NCBI GenBank assembly: GCA_021815405.1
Contig: JAKAGV010000016.1
Coordinates: forward strand, 1-64,000
Length of the DNA: 64,000 nt
Source of the DNA: Bacteroidota bacterium
Lineage (GTDB): Bacteria; Bacteroidota; Ignavibacteria; Ignavibacteriales; Ignavibacteriaceae
Reading direction: 5' to 3'
The translations under genes were made by a program, and so were the position numbers. The notes under the pieces were generated by a model. The model ran no database searches. It was not told the DNA's origin and saw only the letters and a program-made list of their open reading frames with translations. Of this stretch, positions 27,772 through 36,995 are shown one piece after another (within the stretch, counting starts at the first letter, position 1; each line of letters starts with the position of its first letter).

Positions 27772-28392
27772 GTGAATAACGAGAATAAAAACCATTGGTA
27801 TGACGGATTATTTTATGATAAGTTAATAGCACCAAATCAGGACGAAGCTTTTAATGTAATAAGATCCTTAATTGAAAATAATTCAAAAGTTCTTGATGCA
27901 GGATGCGGGACGGGTCGCTTAGTATTTCAACTTAGCGATAAATGCGAAGAGATTGTTGGCATTGACCTTTCTAAAAGGAATATTAAATTAGCAAAGAAAT
28001 TACTTTCAAGAAGAAATTCTCACAAAATTTATTTTCATCATGCTGATGTTCAAAGTTATCTTACGGCAAACAAAACTCATTTTGATTATTCTATTGTATC
28101 TTACGTAATTCATGAAGTTAATGAAAATCTAAGAGTAAAATTCTTAAAAACTTTAGCGGAATCTTCGGATCGTATTATTATTGTGGATTATCTATTTCCC
28201 CAGCCGAAAAGTTTCACTTCAATTTTGAATGAAGCCGTTGAATTTGTTGCTGGGAAAGATCATTATAAAAATTTTAAATCTTACCTGGAAGAAGAAGGAA
28301 TTTTAGGATTAGCTAATAAAGCAGGGTTAAAAGTAGAAAGTGAAATTAAAAACTCCCCGTTAACCAGTCATATAGTAGTGTTAAAAAATTAA
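27772..28392 (+). CDS. Class I SAM-dependent methyltransferase
   Basis: 206 residues. VLDAGCGTGRLVFQL (about 42-56) is SAM motif I, GIDLS supplies the acidic residue, and the Rossmann fold continues to DYLFPQPKS. The substrate is unknown: the pattern HYKNFKSYLEEEGI after motif IV resembles small-molecule methyltransferases. It starts with GTG 27772, 34 bases after the lipoprotein gene, and is followed closely by the thioesterase gene. Confidence 0.82.
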   Translation: MNNENKNHWYDGLFYDKLIAPNQDEAFNVIRSLIENNSKVLDAGCGTGRLVFQLSDKCEEIVGIDLSKRNIKLAKKLLSRRNSHKIYFHHADVQSYLTANKTHFDYSIVSYVIHEVNENLRVKFLKTLAESSDRIIIVDYLFPQPKSFTSILNEAVEFVAGKDHYKNFKSYLEEEGILGLANKAGLKVESEIKNSPLTSHIVVLKN

Positions 28393-28413
28393 TTATAAGT
28401 GTTTGAGGTGCAG

Positions 28414-28884
28414 ATGGAAATTAAAGCGGTTCAAGATTTTTATCCTGATGAACTTAGTTATTGTTACGGATGCGGCAGATTAAATGAACACGGTCATCAA
28501 ATAAAAAGTTTTTGGGAAGGTGATGAAACGGTTGCTCACTTTATACCAAAGCCTTTTCATATTGCAATCCCGGGATTTGTTTATGGAGGATTGATTGCAT
28601 CATTAATTGATTGTCATGGAACGGGGACTGCCGCGTTAGCATCTTACAGGAATGAGAAAAGAGAGCCGGGCAGCGAGCCGCCTTTCCGTTATGTCACTGC
28701 TTCGCTCCAAGTTGATTATTTAAAACCTACTCCATTAGGAGTTGAACTAGAGCTACGCGGTAAAATTTTAGAACTGAAGGGACGGAAAGTAATTTCAGAG
28801 ATTACTGTTTCTGCAAATGGTGATGTTACCGCAAAAGGAAAAGTAATAGCAGTCCAGATGCCTGAAAGTTTTGCAAATCATTGA
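28414..28884 (+). CDS. PaaI-type hotdog-fold thioesterase
   Basis: 156 residues from ATG 28414, chosen over GTG 28399 because GAGG lies five bases before it. SYCYGCGRLNEHGHQIKSFW at the N-terminus and VYGGLIASLIDCHGTGTAA (the hotdog helix with its catalytic acidic residue) match the PaaI family of acyl-CoA thioesterases. FRYVTASLQVDYLKPTPLG is the conserved central strand. The acyl substrate cannot be read from sequence. Confidence 0.8.
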   Translation: MEIKAVQDFYPDELSYCYGCGRLNEHGHQIKSFWEGDETVAHFIPKPFHIAIPGFVYGGLIASLIDCHGTGTAALASYRNEKREPGSEPPFRYVTASLQVDYLKPTPLGVELELRGKILELKGRKVISEITVSANGDVTAKGKVIAVQMPESFANH

Positions 28885-28985
28885 TGTTGAACGAATTGTA
28901 TAAAGCAAAGCACATTTGATTAGTTGGAAAACTTTTAAGTTATAGTCGCTTCAATTAGCGGATTTACAAACTCAACTTTGTGTAA

Positions 28986-29732
28986 ATGAAATTAAAATTT
29001 TCTTCTTGCCTTTTACTTACAACATTGTTACTAATCAGCAAAAGTATATTTGCAGGACCTCCATTTAGAACAGACGATCCTATTCCAGTTCCATATCTTC
29101 ACGGAGAATTATATATATTTTCTACCGGAGTATTTGATGCAAGCGGGAAAAGTGGAGTTGGACCCGCAATTGAGTTTAACTATGGAATTTTCCCGAACAC
29201 TCAATTTCATTTAGTACTGCCTTTAGCTTACTCAGCACCAAAGGATGGAACTTCTCATTTGGGTTACGGCGATACCGAAGTTGGAGTAAAATATAGATTG
29301 GTTGCCCAGACAAATGAGCTGCCGGCAATTGGAATTTTCCCTCTTGTTGAAGTTCCGACCGGAAATGCTTCTCAAAACTTAGGCAATGGGAAAGCACAAA
29401 TTTATCTTCCTATCTGGCTCCAAAAAGATTTTGATAACTGGACAATTTATGGCGGAGGCGGTTATTGGATTAATCCTGGAACCGGCAATAAAAACTGGGA
29501 ATTCACCGGAATATTAATTCAATATAATTTTACAGATTCATTCTTTCTTGGAACTGAGTTGTTCCATCAAACATCCTCTTCACTTTCATCACCGGGATTT
29601 ACCGGATTACATTTCGGTGGAGGAATTCCTGTCATAAAAAATTATCAAATCCTTTTCTCTTTGGACTTGGGAAATGGAATTACTACTTATAAACACTTCG
29701 CTTATTATCTAGGATTGTATCATACATTCTAA
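28986..29732 (+). CDS. Outer-membrane beta-barrel, phenol-degradation MetA-pathway-like family
   Basis: 248 residues with signal peptide (about 1-23). The mature start AGPPFRTDDPIPVPY is the usual opening of the transporter-like family named after the meta-pathway of phenol degradation (PF13557 type). The rest alternates amphipathic strands and ends with HTF, fitting an outer-membrane barrel. Function in this family is not established. A gap of 100 bases separates it from the thioesterase gene. Confidence 0.75.
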   Translation: MKLKFSSCLLLTTLLLISKSIFAGPPFRTDDPIPVPYLHGELYIFSTGVFDASGKSGVGPAIEFNYGIFPNTQFHLVLPLAYSAPKDGTSHLGYGDTEVGVKYRLVAQTNELPAIGIFPLVEVPTGNASQNLGNGKAQIYLPIWLQKDFDNWTIYGGGGYWINPGTGNKNWEFTGILIQYNFTDSFFLGTELFHQTSSSLSSPGFTGLHFGGGIPVIKNYQILFSLDLGNGITTYKHFAYYLGLYHTF

Positions 29733-30406
29733 AAGTTTATTAGTCATTCTGAGTCTGTTTAATAAAGCGCATTATTTATTTCCATTTTCTACTTATTAAA
29801 ATTCTGGACTAAAGAGCAAGCATTAAAACTAATCTTCCATTTTGAGAATTAACTAATATATTGCACCTTTCACCAGTAATATAGAGTATAAAGTTTAGAG
29901 CTTGGTATAATCTGCCTTTTCGCTTAATTGATTATCATCTTATAACTAAAAAGAAAAGGAAGAAAAGTATAAGATAAAGGTAATTAGAACGTTTTCAGGA
30001 CGTTTTCAGAATGTTTTCAGAATGTTTTCAGAATGTTTTCAAAGGGATTTTAAGCTATAGGATTATGGGAGTATCAAATTAGTTATTAAGCTTTGAAATT
30101 AATTTACTGGTCTATTTAATTATAAGCCGGACTTTACTACTATTCACAATTTATTTCATCATTTAGTTTAATTACAATTCTTGGAACCACTTTAGTAGTC
30201 AAATTAGGATATTCTTTTATCTTTTTATTTAAGAAGTTCAACTTTTATTTACATTAGATGGATTTCAATTCCTATACAAAAAACTTTTTTTGAAATAAAG
30301 TTTATAAATTATATTGTTTTATAATTTGTTATATTACCAAAAATATTTTTTTAGTATTTCTATTAAATTACTTCTTTTATTTGTAAAGAAAAAAATAATT
30401 TTAATA
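29733..30406. other. 674-bp noncoding, strongly AT-rich region
   Basis: No gene, tRNA or clear terminator is visible. The notable content is the 11-bp tandem repeat at 29991-30045. TTTG (30289-30292) followed 19 nt later by TATTGTTT is a poor match to a promoter for the carbamoyltransferase gene. Confidence 0.6.
29991..30045. repeat. Five tandem 11-bp repeats
   Basis: Units GTTTTCAGGAC, three copies of GTTTTCAGAAT, then GTTTTCAAAGG run head to tail from 29991 to 30045. The 11-bp period is close to one helical turn, which would place every unit on the same DNA face. Confidence 0.9.
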
Positions 30407-32224
30407 ATGAATATACTCGGCATTTCAGCATTTTATCATGACAGCGCAGCATGTCTTGTAAAGGACGGCAAGATTTTTTCTGCTGCTCAGGAGGAAAGGT
30501 TTACCAGGAGAAAACATGACTACAACTTTCCATCTAATGCGATTAATTTTTGTCTAGATTATTCAGGCATTGATTCTTCTAAATTAGACCTGGTAGCATT
30601 TTATGATAAACCATTTCTTAAATTCGAAAGACTGCTAGAGACTTATATTACTTATGCACCTGCCGGAATAAAGTCTTTTATTAAAGCAATGCCTTTATGG
30701 ATTAAGCAGAAGCTATGGATGAAAGATTACATTCAGAAAGAACTGAACTATACCGGTAAGATTATTTTTCCTGAGCATCACGAATCTCATGCTGCATCGG
30801 CATTTTATCCTTCACCTTTTCATGAAGCTGCAATATTAACGATGGACGGAGTAGGTGAATGGACAACAACAAGCTTCGGCATTGGAAAGGGAAATGAAAT
30901 TGAGCTGCTTGAAGAAATAAAATTCCCGCACTCACTCGGGCTTTTATATTCGGCATTTACTTATTACACAGGTTTTAAAGTGAATTCCGGTGAATACAAA
31001 GTAATGGGTCTTGCACCTTACGGTGAACCGAAGTATAAAGATCTGATTATGAAGGAACTAATCGATGTCAAAGATGATGGGTCGTTCAAAATAAATATGA
31101 AATATTTTAATTACTGTGCCGGTTTAACAATGACGAACGAAAAATTTAATAAACTATTCGGCGGGAAACCGAGAAAACCAGAAAGTAAGCTTACAAAAAG
31201 AGAAATGGATCTCGCAAGGTCTATTCAAGATGTAACGGAAGAAATTGTACTTAGGATCGGCAGATATGTTCATAAAATTACGGGAATGAAAAATCTTACG
31301 CTTGCCGGCGGAGTTGCATTAAACTGTGTTGCAAACGGAAAGCTGTTGCGTGAAGGTATTTTTGAAAAGATTTGGATCCAACCTGCAGCGGGTGATGCAG
31401 GCGGAGCTGCAGGTGCCGCTTTAGCGGGTTGGTATAAGTATTACAATAAACCGAGAATAGTTAACGGAGTTCAAGATAGCCAGCAAGGTTCTTTTCTCGG
31501 TCCGGAATTTTCAGATGAAAAAATACTGGAATTCTTAAATGCAGACGGCATTGTATATCATAAGCTTGAAGCAGATGAAATTCCGCAAATTGCTGCCGAT
31601 TTAATTGCACAAGAAAAAGTATTAGGCTGGTTTCAAGGAAGAATGGAATTCGGTCCAAGGGCGCTTGGAGCCAGATCCATTATAGGCGATGCACGATCGC
31701 CTAAGATGCAATCCGTTATGAACCTAAAAATAAAATTTAGAGAAAGCTTTCGACCGTTCGCACCTTCGGTGCTGGCTGAAAAAGCCAGCGAATATTTTGA
31801 AATGAATACCGGCAGTCCTTATATGCTTATAGTAGCTGACATAAAAAAAGAGAGACGCAAAAAATTAAACACCGGTGAAGATAATCTTTTCGGAATTGAC
31901 AAGCTGAAAGTTGTTAGATCGGATATTCCTGCGGTTACACACATAGATTACTCAGCAAGGATTCAGACGGTACACAAAGAGACAAATCCGCTTTACTACA
32001 AGCTTATTTTAAAGTTCAATGAAAAGTATGGATGTGCGGTAATAATCAATACCTCATTCAATGTACGCGGCGAGCCGATAGTTTGTACGCCGGAAGATGC
32101 ATATAAATGTTTTATGCGAACCAATATTGATCATTTAATAATAGGAAATTTCCTTCTGAATAAGGAAGAACAAAAGCCGCTGGGGAATGATACAGATTGG
32201 CGAAAAGAATATTCACTCGATTAA
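30407..32224 (+). CDS. Carbamoyltransferase, NodU/CmcH/TobZ family
   Basis: 605 residues from ATG 30407 (MNILGISAFYHDSAACLV); the longer open frame upstream is hydrophobic and unconserved. The Kae1-like N-terminal part contains EHHESHAASAFYPS, the metal-binding histidine motif, and LTLAGGVALNCVANGKL. The C-terminal part has GPRALGARSIIGDARS and INTSFNVRGEPIVC. Family members form a carbamoyl-adenylate and transfer the carbamoyl group to hydroxyls of sugars or natural products. Here it heads a three-gene unit with an SxtJ-type membrane protein and a DUF5989 peptide, an arrangement typical of envelope-glycan loci. The acceptor is unknown. Confidence 0.9.
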   Translation: MNILGISAFYHDSAACLVKDGKIFSAAQEERFTRRKHDYNFPSNAINFCLDYSGIDSSKLDLVAFYDKPFLKFERLLETYITYAPAGIKSFIKAMPLWIKQKLWMKDYIQKELNYTGKIIFPEHHESHAASAFYPSPFHEAAILTMDGVGEWTTTSFGIGKGNEIELLEEIKFPHSLGLLYSAFTYYTGFKVNSGEYKVMGLAPYGEPKYKDLIMKELIDVKDDGSFKINMKYFNYCAGLTMTNEKFNKLFGGKPRKPESKLTKREMDLARSIQDVTEEIVLRIGRYVHKITGMKNLTLAGGVALNCVANGKLLREGIFEKIWIQPAAGDAGGAAGAALAGWYKYYNKPRIVNGVQDSQQGSFLGPEFSDEKILEFLNADGIVYHKLEADEIPQIAADLIAQEKVLGWFQGRMEFGPRALGARSIIGDARSPKMQSVMNLKIKFRESFRPFAPSVLAEKASEYFEMNTGSPYMLIVADIKKERRKKLNTGEDNLFGIDKLKVVRSDIPAVTHIDYSARIQTVHKETNPLYYKLILKFNEKYGCAVIINTSFNVRGEPIVCTPEDAYKCFMRTNIDHLIIGNFLLNKEEQKPLGNDTDWRKEYSLD

Positions 32225-32232
32225 ATAATTTT

Positions 32233-32649
32233 ATGATACTTGAAGAAATAAATAATATAAAAGAATCAAAGCGGGATTTAAAAAAATTTGGTTTAACCAT
32301 CGGTATTGCGCTTATAGTAATATCTATATTATTAGCGATTACAAAAAAGGATTCAGCATTATATTTCGGTATTGCCGGATTCTTAATTACAATGATCGGG
32401 TTAACTGCACCGATAGTTTTAAAACCTTTAAATAAAGCCTGGATGACTTTATCAATTATTCTTGGCTGGTTTATGACGAGAGTAATTTTAACAATTTTGT
32501 TTTATATTGCACTAACGCCTATTAGTTTGTTATCAAGGTTATTTAAGAAGGATTTTCTTGACTTGAAAATTGAAAAAGAAAGGCAGAGTTATTGGCAAAA
32601 GCGTGATCAGAAAAAATTTGATGCGGCTGATTATGAAAGACAATTCTAA
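32233..32649 (+). CDS. SxtJ family membrane protein
   Basis: 138 residues from ATG 32233. After a charged N-terminus (KESKRDLKKFGLTIG) there are three or four transmembrane helices (about 21-38, 43-62, 75-105) and a basic cytoplasmic tail ending YWQKRDQ. It fits the SxtJ family, named from the saxitoxin cluster but widespread next to carbamoyltransferases. It starts eight bases after the carbamoyltransferase stop. Function unknown; a membrane anchor or partner for the enzyme is an inference. Confidence 0.8.
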   Translation: MILEEINNIKESKRDLKKFGLTIGIALIVISILLAITKKDSALYFGIAGFLITMIGLTAPIVLKPLNKAWMTLSIILGWFMTRVILTILFYIALTPISLLSRLFKKDFLDLKIEKERQSYWQKRDQKKFDAADYERQF

Positions 32650-32677
32650 ATTTACTAATCATTCTTTGGAGAAATGT

Positions 32678-32735
32678 AAATATTGGAATAACTGGAGAAA
32701 CGAACTGATCCTAGTAATCCATTAATTCAGTATTT
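32678..32735. repeat. Imperfect palindromic repeat (ATGGA-type family)
   Basis: AAATATTGGAATAACTGGA and, in reverse complement, AAATACTGAATTAATGGAT form the two arms, between the SxtJ and DUF5989 genes. Confidence 0.45.
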
Positions 32736-32785
32736 CGACGATTGCAAAATGTGAATAACAATTTATTTCTTTAATGGAGAAGTTT

Positions 32786-32944
32786 ATGAGCAAGTTATCA
32801 ATAGTTTCCGAGCTGTGGCAATTTTTAAAAGTAAGAAAAAAATGGTGGCTCGCTCCTATCCTAATTGTACTTTTATTGCTTGGCGGTATTATTGTACTGA
32901 CACAAGGTTCAGCTCTAGCCCCGTTTATTTATTCGTTGTTTTGA
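32786..32944 (+). CDS. DUF5989 family small membrane protein
   Basis: 52 residues (MSKLSIVSELWQFLKVRKKW, then a single hydrophobic helix of about 20 residues, ending IYSLF). GGAGAAG sits 4-10 bases before the ATG. Small proteins of this form (DUF5989) regularly follow carbamoyltransferase and SxtJ genes, and that context is the main support. An amphipathic basic N-terminus and one membrane helix suggest a small inner-membrane subunit. Confidence 0.85.
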   Translation: MSKLSIVSELWQFLKVRKKWWLAPILIVLLLLGGIIVLTQGSALAPFIYSLF

Positions 32945-32978
32945 TTAATTTTTAAATTGATTAAATATATTTTTTTTT

Positions 32979-33117
32979 ATATTATATGAGCCCAGTCTAA
33001 AAAGCCTAAATAGCCGGAATGTCATTCCCACGAAAGTGGGAATCTATTCCAAATACTAAACTCTTTAGATTCGCGTTTTCATGGGAATGACTTTTTTAGA
33101 TTGGACTCATTATATAT
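32979..33117. mobile_element. MITE-like inverted-repeat element
   Basis: About 139 bp bounded by terminal inverted repeats: ATGAGCCCAGTCTAAAAAG at 32986 and, on the opposite strand, ATGAGTCCAATCTAAAAAAG ending at 33110. Inside is a perfect hairpin, ATTCCCAC GAAA GTGGGAAT (near 33022-33041), and a further copy of the complementary GGGAATGAC. No coding capacity. Non-autonomous mobilisation is inferred from the structure. Confidence 0.65.
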
Positions 33118-33379
33118 TTATGAATATCCTTATTGGAGGCATTGGTAGATTAAATATTTCTTTAGTATGAATATTTATTGAGAGTATCTCTTTTCAAAAA
33201 GATGTAAAATATTAAAGTATAAGCATATCCAGAGTATTAATTGGATGACTCTTTGCGATGCTTGTAACTAAGGCACAAACTTTGAAGGGATTTACTTCTT
33301 TATATTAGAAAAAAATAATCATTAAAATATTATTAAAAAATTTGAGTTTAAAATTTTTAAAGTTTATCTTTGTTGAAGA

Positions 33380-33395
33380 ATTGAAACGTTTCAAT
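33380..33395. promoter_or_regulatory. 16-bp palindrome resembling a LacI/GalR-family operator
   Basis: ATTGAAACGTTTCAAT is a perfect palindrome with the central CG and the TGAAACGTTTCA core used by LacI-family regulators of sugar catabolism (RbsR- and CcpA-like sites). A further half-site-like TTGAAACC follows at about 33401. It lies 345 bases before the TonB receptor that opens a glycan-degradation locus. No LacI gene is encoded in this window. Confidence 0.55.
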
Positions 33396-33739
33396 AATAT
33401 TTGAAACCATTTTATTCATGTGTAAGTATCGATGATGTTTTCAACAGATTATTTTAAGTGACTCGTTTTGTTATCGGTTTAAATGAGCGAAGAATTTTAT
33501 TGAATTTTGATAGGCACGATGATTAGTGCAGGTTGAGTTGAGTAAGAATCCTTAGCCAGATAATTTTCTCTGGCTCGATATGGTTAGTTTATGATTGCAA
33601 GTGGCTTTTTATTAATGTATGTGAATCATAAGTTTATTTGAAAGATAGTTCAAAGTAAAAATCCGATTATAAGTAGTAATAGAACTTTTATTAATTAAAT
33701 AAATCCAGGTATACTAACAAAATATCTATAGGAGGAAAA

Positions 33740-36700
33740 ATGCTCATAGATGGATACCGTTTTGGAAGTAAAACCGCTTCCCTTTTTGTCTTACTAATTA
33801 TTATTGCCTTTCAGGCGTCTATCCTAGCGCAATCAGGTACATTAAAAGGACGTGTGCTGGATAGAGAGACCAAGAGCCCGCTTATAGGTGCAAATGTAAT
33901 CGTGCAAGGCACAGCTCTTGGCGCAGCCGCCGATTTCTCTGGCAACTATTTCATTGCAAATATTCCAGCTGGGCGTCATCGTATTACAATATCATACATT
34001 GGTTACAACTCCGATACAGCCTCAGTAACAATTACTTCAGGTGAGATTAAATCACAGGATTTTTATCTTACTGCAAAAGCATTAGAAGGACGAACGGTCG
34101 TAGTAACTGCGCAGGCTAAAGGGCAACAGCAAGCAATAAACCAGCAACTTACCTCCAATACAATTATAAATGTAGTATCTGCAGAAAAGATACATGAATT
34201 GCCTGATGATAATGCGGCAACTGCACTTAGCCGTTTGCCCGGCGTTTCACTTATGAACGGGGATCAGGTAGTCATCCGTGGAGTTCAGGCTAAATTGAAT
34301 CAGATTCTGCTAAACGGCATTGAATTACCATCGACCGATATGAACACGCGTGCAACAGACCTTGGTTTTATATCATCAAATTTGCTTTCCGGTATTGAAG
34401 TAGTAAAAGCGTTAACTCCCGATATGGATGCCAATGCACTCGGAGGAGTAGTTAATTTGGAATTAAGAGAAGCTCCTAAAGGTTTCCATTTTGACGCTTT
34501 GGCTCAAGGAAATTACAACTCGCAGGACCGTGTAGCGGATAATTATAAATTTTGGGCAAGTGCCAGCCAACGTTTCTTTAACGATAAATTAGGTATATTC
34601 TTACAAGGAAATATGGACCGTACCGACGGCGGTAACCAGGTAGCTTCCATTTCACCAACATTTTATGGGACAAATAATAATGATTACGGACAGGCTACCT
34701 ATGTAACCACCGGTGCAACCTATGAATACGATGCCAATATTGTTAAAAACAGCGGCGGGAGTCTTATAATGGATTATCGCCTTCCGAACGGTAAAATAGT
34801 CTTTCAGAATACATATGCGGGGAATGTTACAGATCAACTCAACAATTACATTGTACTTAACTTTACTAATACTTCGGCAATATATACCCCCAACCGCAGT
34901 TTATACGGAAAAGACTTATGGATAAATGCGCTTCAGGCAGAGAATACTTTTGGTGATATCAAGGTGAACCTAAGCTTATCTCATTCTGCCACGGAACAAT
35001 ATACAATTTTTGGATATTCGCCAGGTCTATATGGTGCGGCATGGAGCGAATTTTATAATCAGACAGGAACAACTGCACCTTTTGGTTACGATGCTTCTCA
35101 CAATCCGATAAGATATACTGACCTTGCATCGCAAGAGAACATGTCACTTACGAATGCTCTTGGTGTCTTTAACAATCTTAATCCTGCAGATCCTGCTGCT
35201 GCAACAATAGGAGGTTGGACTCAAAGTATTGCCAACCAGTTTTACCAGCATTTATATAATGTATCTCTCGATGTGTCGGCACCGGTCAGTTTCACAAAAG
35301 ATATAACTGCTACATTTAAAGCCGGCGGGAAGTATATAAGAACGACACGTGAAAATAATATTGATGAGAATTTCGCCCATGGCGCGGCAGATTTGTATGT
35401 AAATCCAGCAGCAAATGCTTACCTTGGCGGGGTTAGTGAAGCCAATCCGGTGAAATTTTCCATGGTAATGAATAATGACTTTTCAAGGGGGCAATATTAT
35501 ATGAGTAGTTTATTTGATATGACCAATGGCGGCTTTAAATATACATTAGATCGGAATAAATATGATACTTGGTTGAAACTCTCCGAGCAAGGATGGTCTA
35601 CTCCTATCCAGTATGCAGATAGCTATAAAAATGATTGGAACGGTGCAGAACAATTTTCGGCAGCTTATTTAATGGGTACATTTAACATTGGTCCACAAAT
35701 AACCCTACTTGGTGGTGTTCGTTTTGAAAGCTATAATATGATATACCATGCTAATTTTACATATGTTACCCATACTGTTTATGGCGACTGTGTTAGCACT
35801 GAAGGTGGGTCAATTAAAGTTAACGACTCCTCTAACGTATATTATACTCAAATTTATCATCCAAATAGCGTTCCTTACAGTGCCTTCAACGTAGACAGGA
35901 CAGATAACAATTTATTCCCTGATGTGCAGCTCCAATATAAAGTCAATGAGTGGTCGAATATTAGACTTGCCTATTACAATGGTATTTCCCGCCCGGATTA
36001 TACGGCAATTATTCCTAAGGTTGCCTTTTATGCCGGAAACTTTGAACTTGGAAATCCAATGTTAAAACCTGCTACAGCACAAAACTTTGATGTTGTCGGA
36101 TCATTCCACAATAATTATATAGGTTTGTTTACGGTAGATGCATTCTACAAAATAATAAAAAATCAAATGTATAACACATCGATTTTCTATGTTGATCGTG
36201 CACAATATGCCGCTACTACCTATATCCCCGACTCAACATTTTTATGGCAAAGATTTGGTTTTACAGTGCCAAACAGCCAGACTGTTGCAATTTCTTTAAA
36301 CAATCCAAACCTTGGCTTTATAAGGGGTGTCGAAATTGACTGGCAGACAAATTTCTGGTATTTGCCTGAACCGTTTAATTCACTGGTATTAGATATAAAC
36401 TATACAAAATCAGGATCAAATACTGCTTATACCGTACTTCAGAATGTTGTTACTAATTATGTTGACCCGGTAACTCATCGTGTCAGACCAATATACAGTA
36501 CAGTAGATACATCTTTTGTCGGAAGATTAATACAGCAGGCAAACGATGTACTAAATATAGCGGTTGGTGCCGACTATAAAGGCTTCCATGGACGTATATC
36601 ATTTAGTCTAACCGGCAATGTAATAAACTCGGTAGGTTCAAGACCTGAACTGACCTCTTATACCGGCAACATATACAGGTGGGATTTTATGATCAGGCAA

Positions 36701-36874
36701 GATTTGCCTTTCAAGGGATTGAGCGTTTCGTTAAATGGAACAAATATATTTCACAATGGAATAAGTACGTATCAAAATTACAGAACGAGTCCGACAGCTC
36801 CAGTAACTAAAAACCTGGTCTCTGTTTTATATTTCCCGACAACATTCCAGATGAATTTAAGATATTCTTTTTAA
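33740..36874 (+). CDS. TonB-dependent receptor of the polysaccharide locus
   Basis: 1044 residues. Signal peptide (about 1-32), carboxypeptidase-regulatory-like domain (about 34-115, GTLKGRVLDRETKSPLIGAN), plug (about 120-245, SRLPGVSLMNGDQVVIRGV, then VVKALTPDMDANALGG), and a large barrel ending LRYSF. The plug sequence PDMDANALGG is typical of the TonB-receptor branch common in carbohydrate loci of Xanthomonas and Caulobacter relatives rather than of SusC. AGGAGG lies five bases before the ATG. It is the first gene of the locus and no susD follows. It presumably imports oligosaccharides released at the surface. Confidence 0.9.
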   Translation: MLIDGYRFGSKTASLFVLLIIIAFQASILAQSGTLKGRVLDRETKSPLIGANVIVQGTALGAAADFSGNYFIANIPAGRHRITISYIGYNSDTASVTITSGEIKSQDFYLTAKALEGRTVVVTAQAKGQQQAINQQLTSNTIINVVSAEKIHELPDDNAATALSRLPGVSLMNGDQVVIRGVQAKLNQILLNGIELPSTDMNTRATDLGFISSNLLSGIEVVKALTPDMDANALGGVVNLELREAPKGFHFDALAQGNYNSQDRVADNYKFWASASQRFFNDKLGIFLQGNMDRTDGGNQVASISPTFYGTNNNDYGQATYVTTGATYEYDANIVKNSGGSLIMDYRLPNGKIVFQNTYAGNVTDQLNNYIVLNFTNTSAIYTPNRSLYGKDLWINALQAENTFGDIKVNLSLSHSATEQYTIFGYSPGLYGAAWSEFYNQTGTTAPFGYDASHNPIRYTDLASQENMSLTNALGVFNNLNPADPAAATIGGWTQSIANQFYQHLYNVSLDVSAPVSFTKDITATFKAGGKYIRTTRENNIDENFAHGAADLYVNPAANAYLGGVSEANPVKFSMVMNNDFSRGQYYMSSLFDMTNGGFKYTLDRNKYDTWLKLSEQGWSTPIQYADSYKNDWNGAEQFSAAYLMGTFNIGPQITLLGGVRFESYNMIYHANFTYVTHTVYGDCVSTEGGSIKVNDSSNVYYTQIYHPNSVPYSAFNVDRTDNNLFPDVQLQYKVNEWSNIRLAYYNGISRPDYTAIIPKVAFYAGNFELGNPMLKPATAQNFDVVGSFHNNYIGLFTVDAFYKIIKNQMYNTSIFYVDRAQYAATTYIPDSTFLWQRFGFTVPNSQTVAISLNNPNLGFIRGVEIDWQTNFWYLPEPFNSLVLDINYTKSGSNTAYTVLQNVVTNYVDPVTHRVRPIYSTVDTSFVGRLIQQANDVLNIAVGADYKGFHGRISFSLTGNVINSVGSRPELTSYTGNIYRWDFMIRQDLPFKGLSVSLNGTNIFHNGISTYQNYRTSPTAPVTKNLVSVLYFPTTFQMNLRYSF

Positions 36875-36995
36875 TGGACTATTATTTTACGGTTATATCT
36901 AACGGAAGGAGGTGCAGAATAATTTTTGAAAAAAAATTAGTATTGTGTTTTTACAAAAAATTTTTTAACAATTACTCATTTAAGGAGGTTTAAAA

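Larger units (their letters stand above)
32945..33739. other. 795-bp noncoding region ahead of the polysaccharide locus
   Basis: No gene is seen. It holds an inverted-repeat element (32979-33117), a LacI-type palindrome (33380-33395) and a hairpin with a 7-bp stem, AGCCAGA/TCTGGCT (33554-33575). If transcription starts near the palindrome, the receptor mRNA has a leader of roughly 300 nt. Confidence 0.7.

Noticed and set aside
30314-30406. N-terminal extension of the carbamoyltransferase
   Set aside because: The extra 31 residues are hydrophobic and unconserved, while MNILGISAFYHDSAA at 30407 is the standard family start.
33554-33575. Hairpin considered as a tRNA arm or riboswitch
   Set aside because: No cloverleaf, CCA end or known riboswitch core surrounds it; kept only as a leader hairpin.
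36908-36940. AAGGAGG followed by a TTG considered as a small gene
   Set aside because: The frame stops after three codons, and a second AAGGAGG properly placed before the 36996 start explains translation of the real gene.
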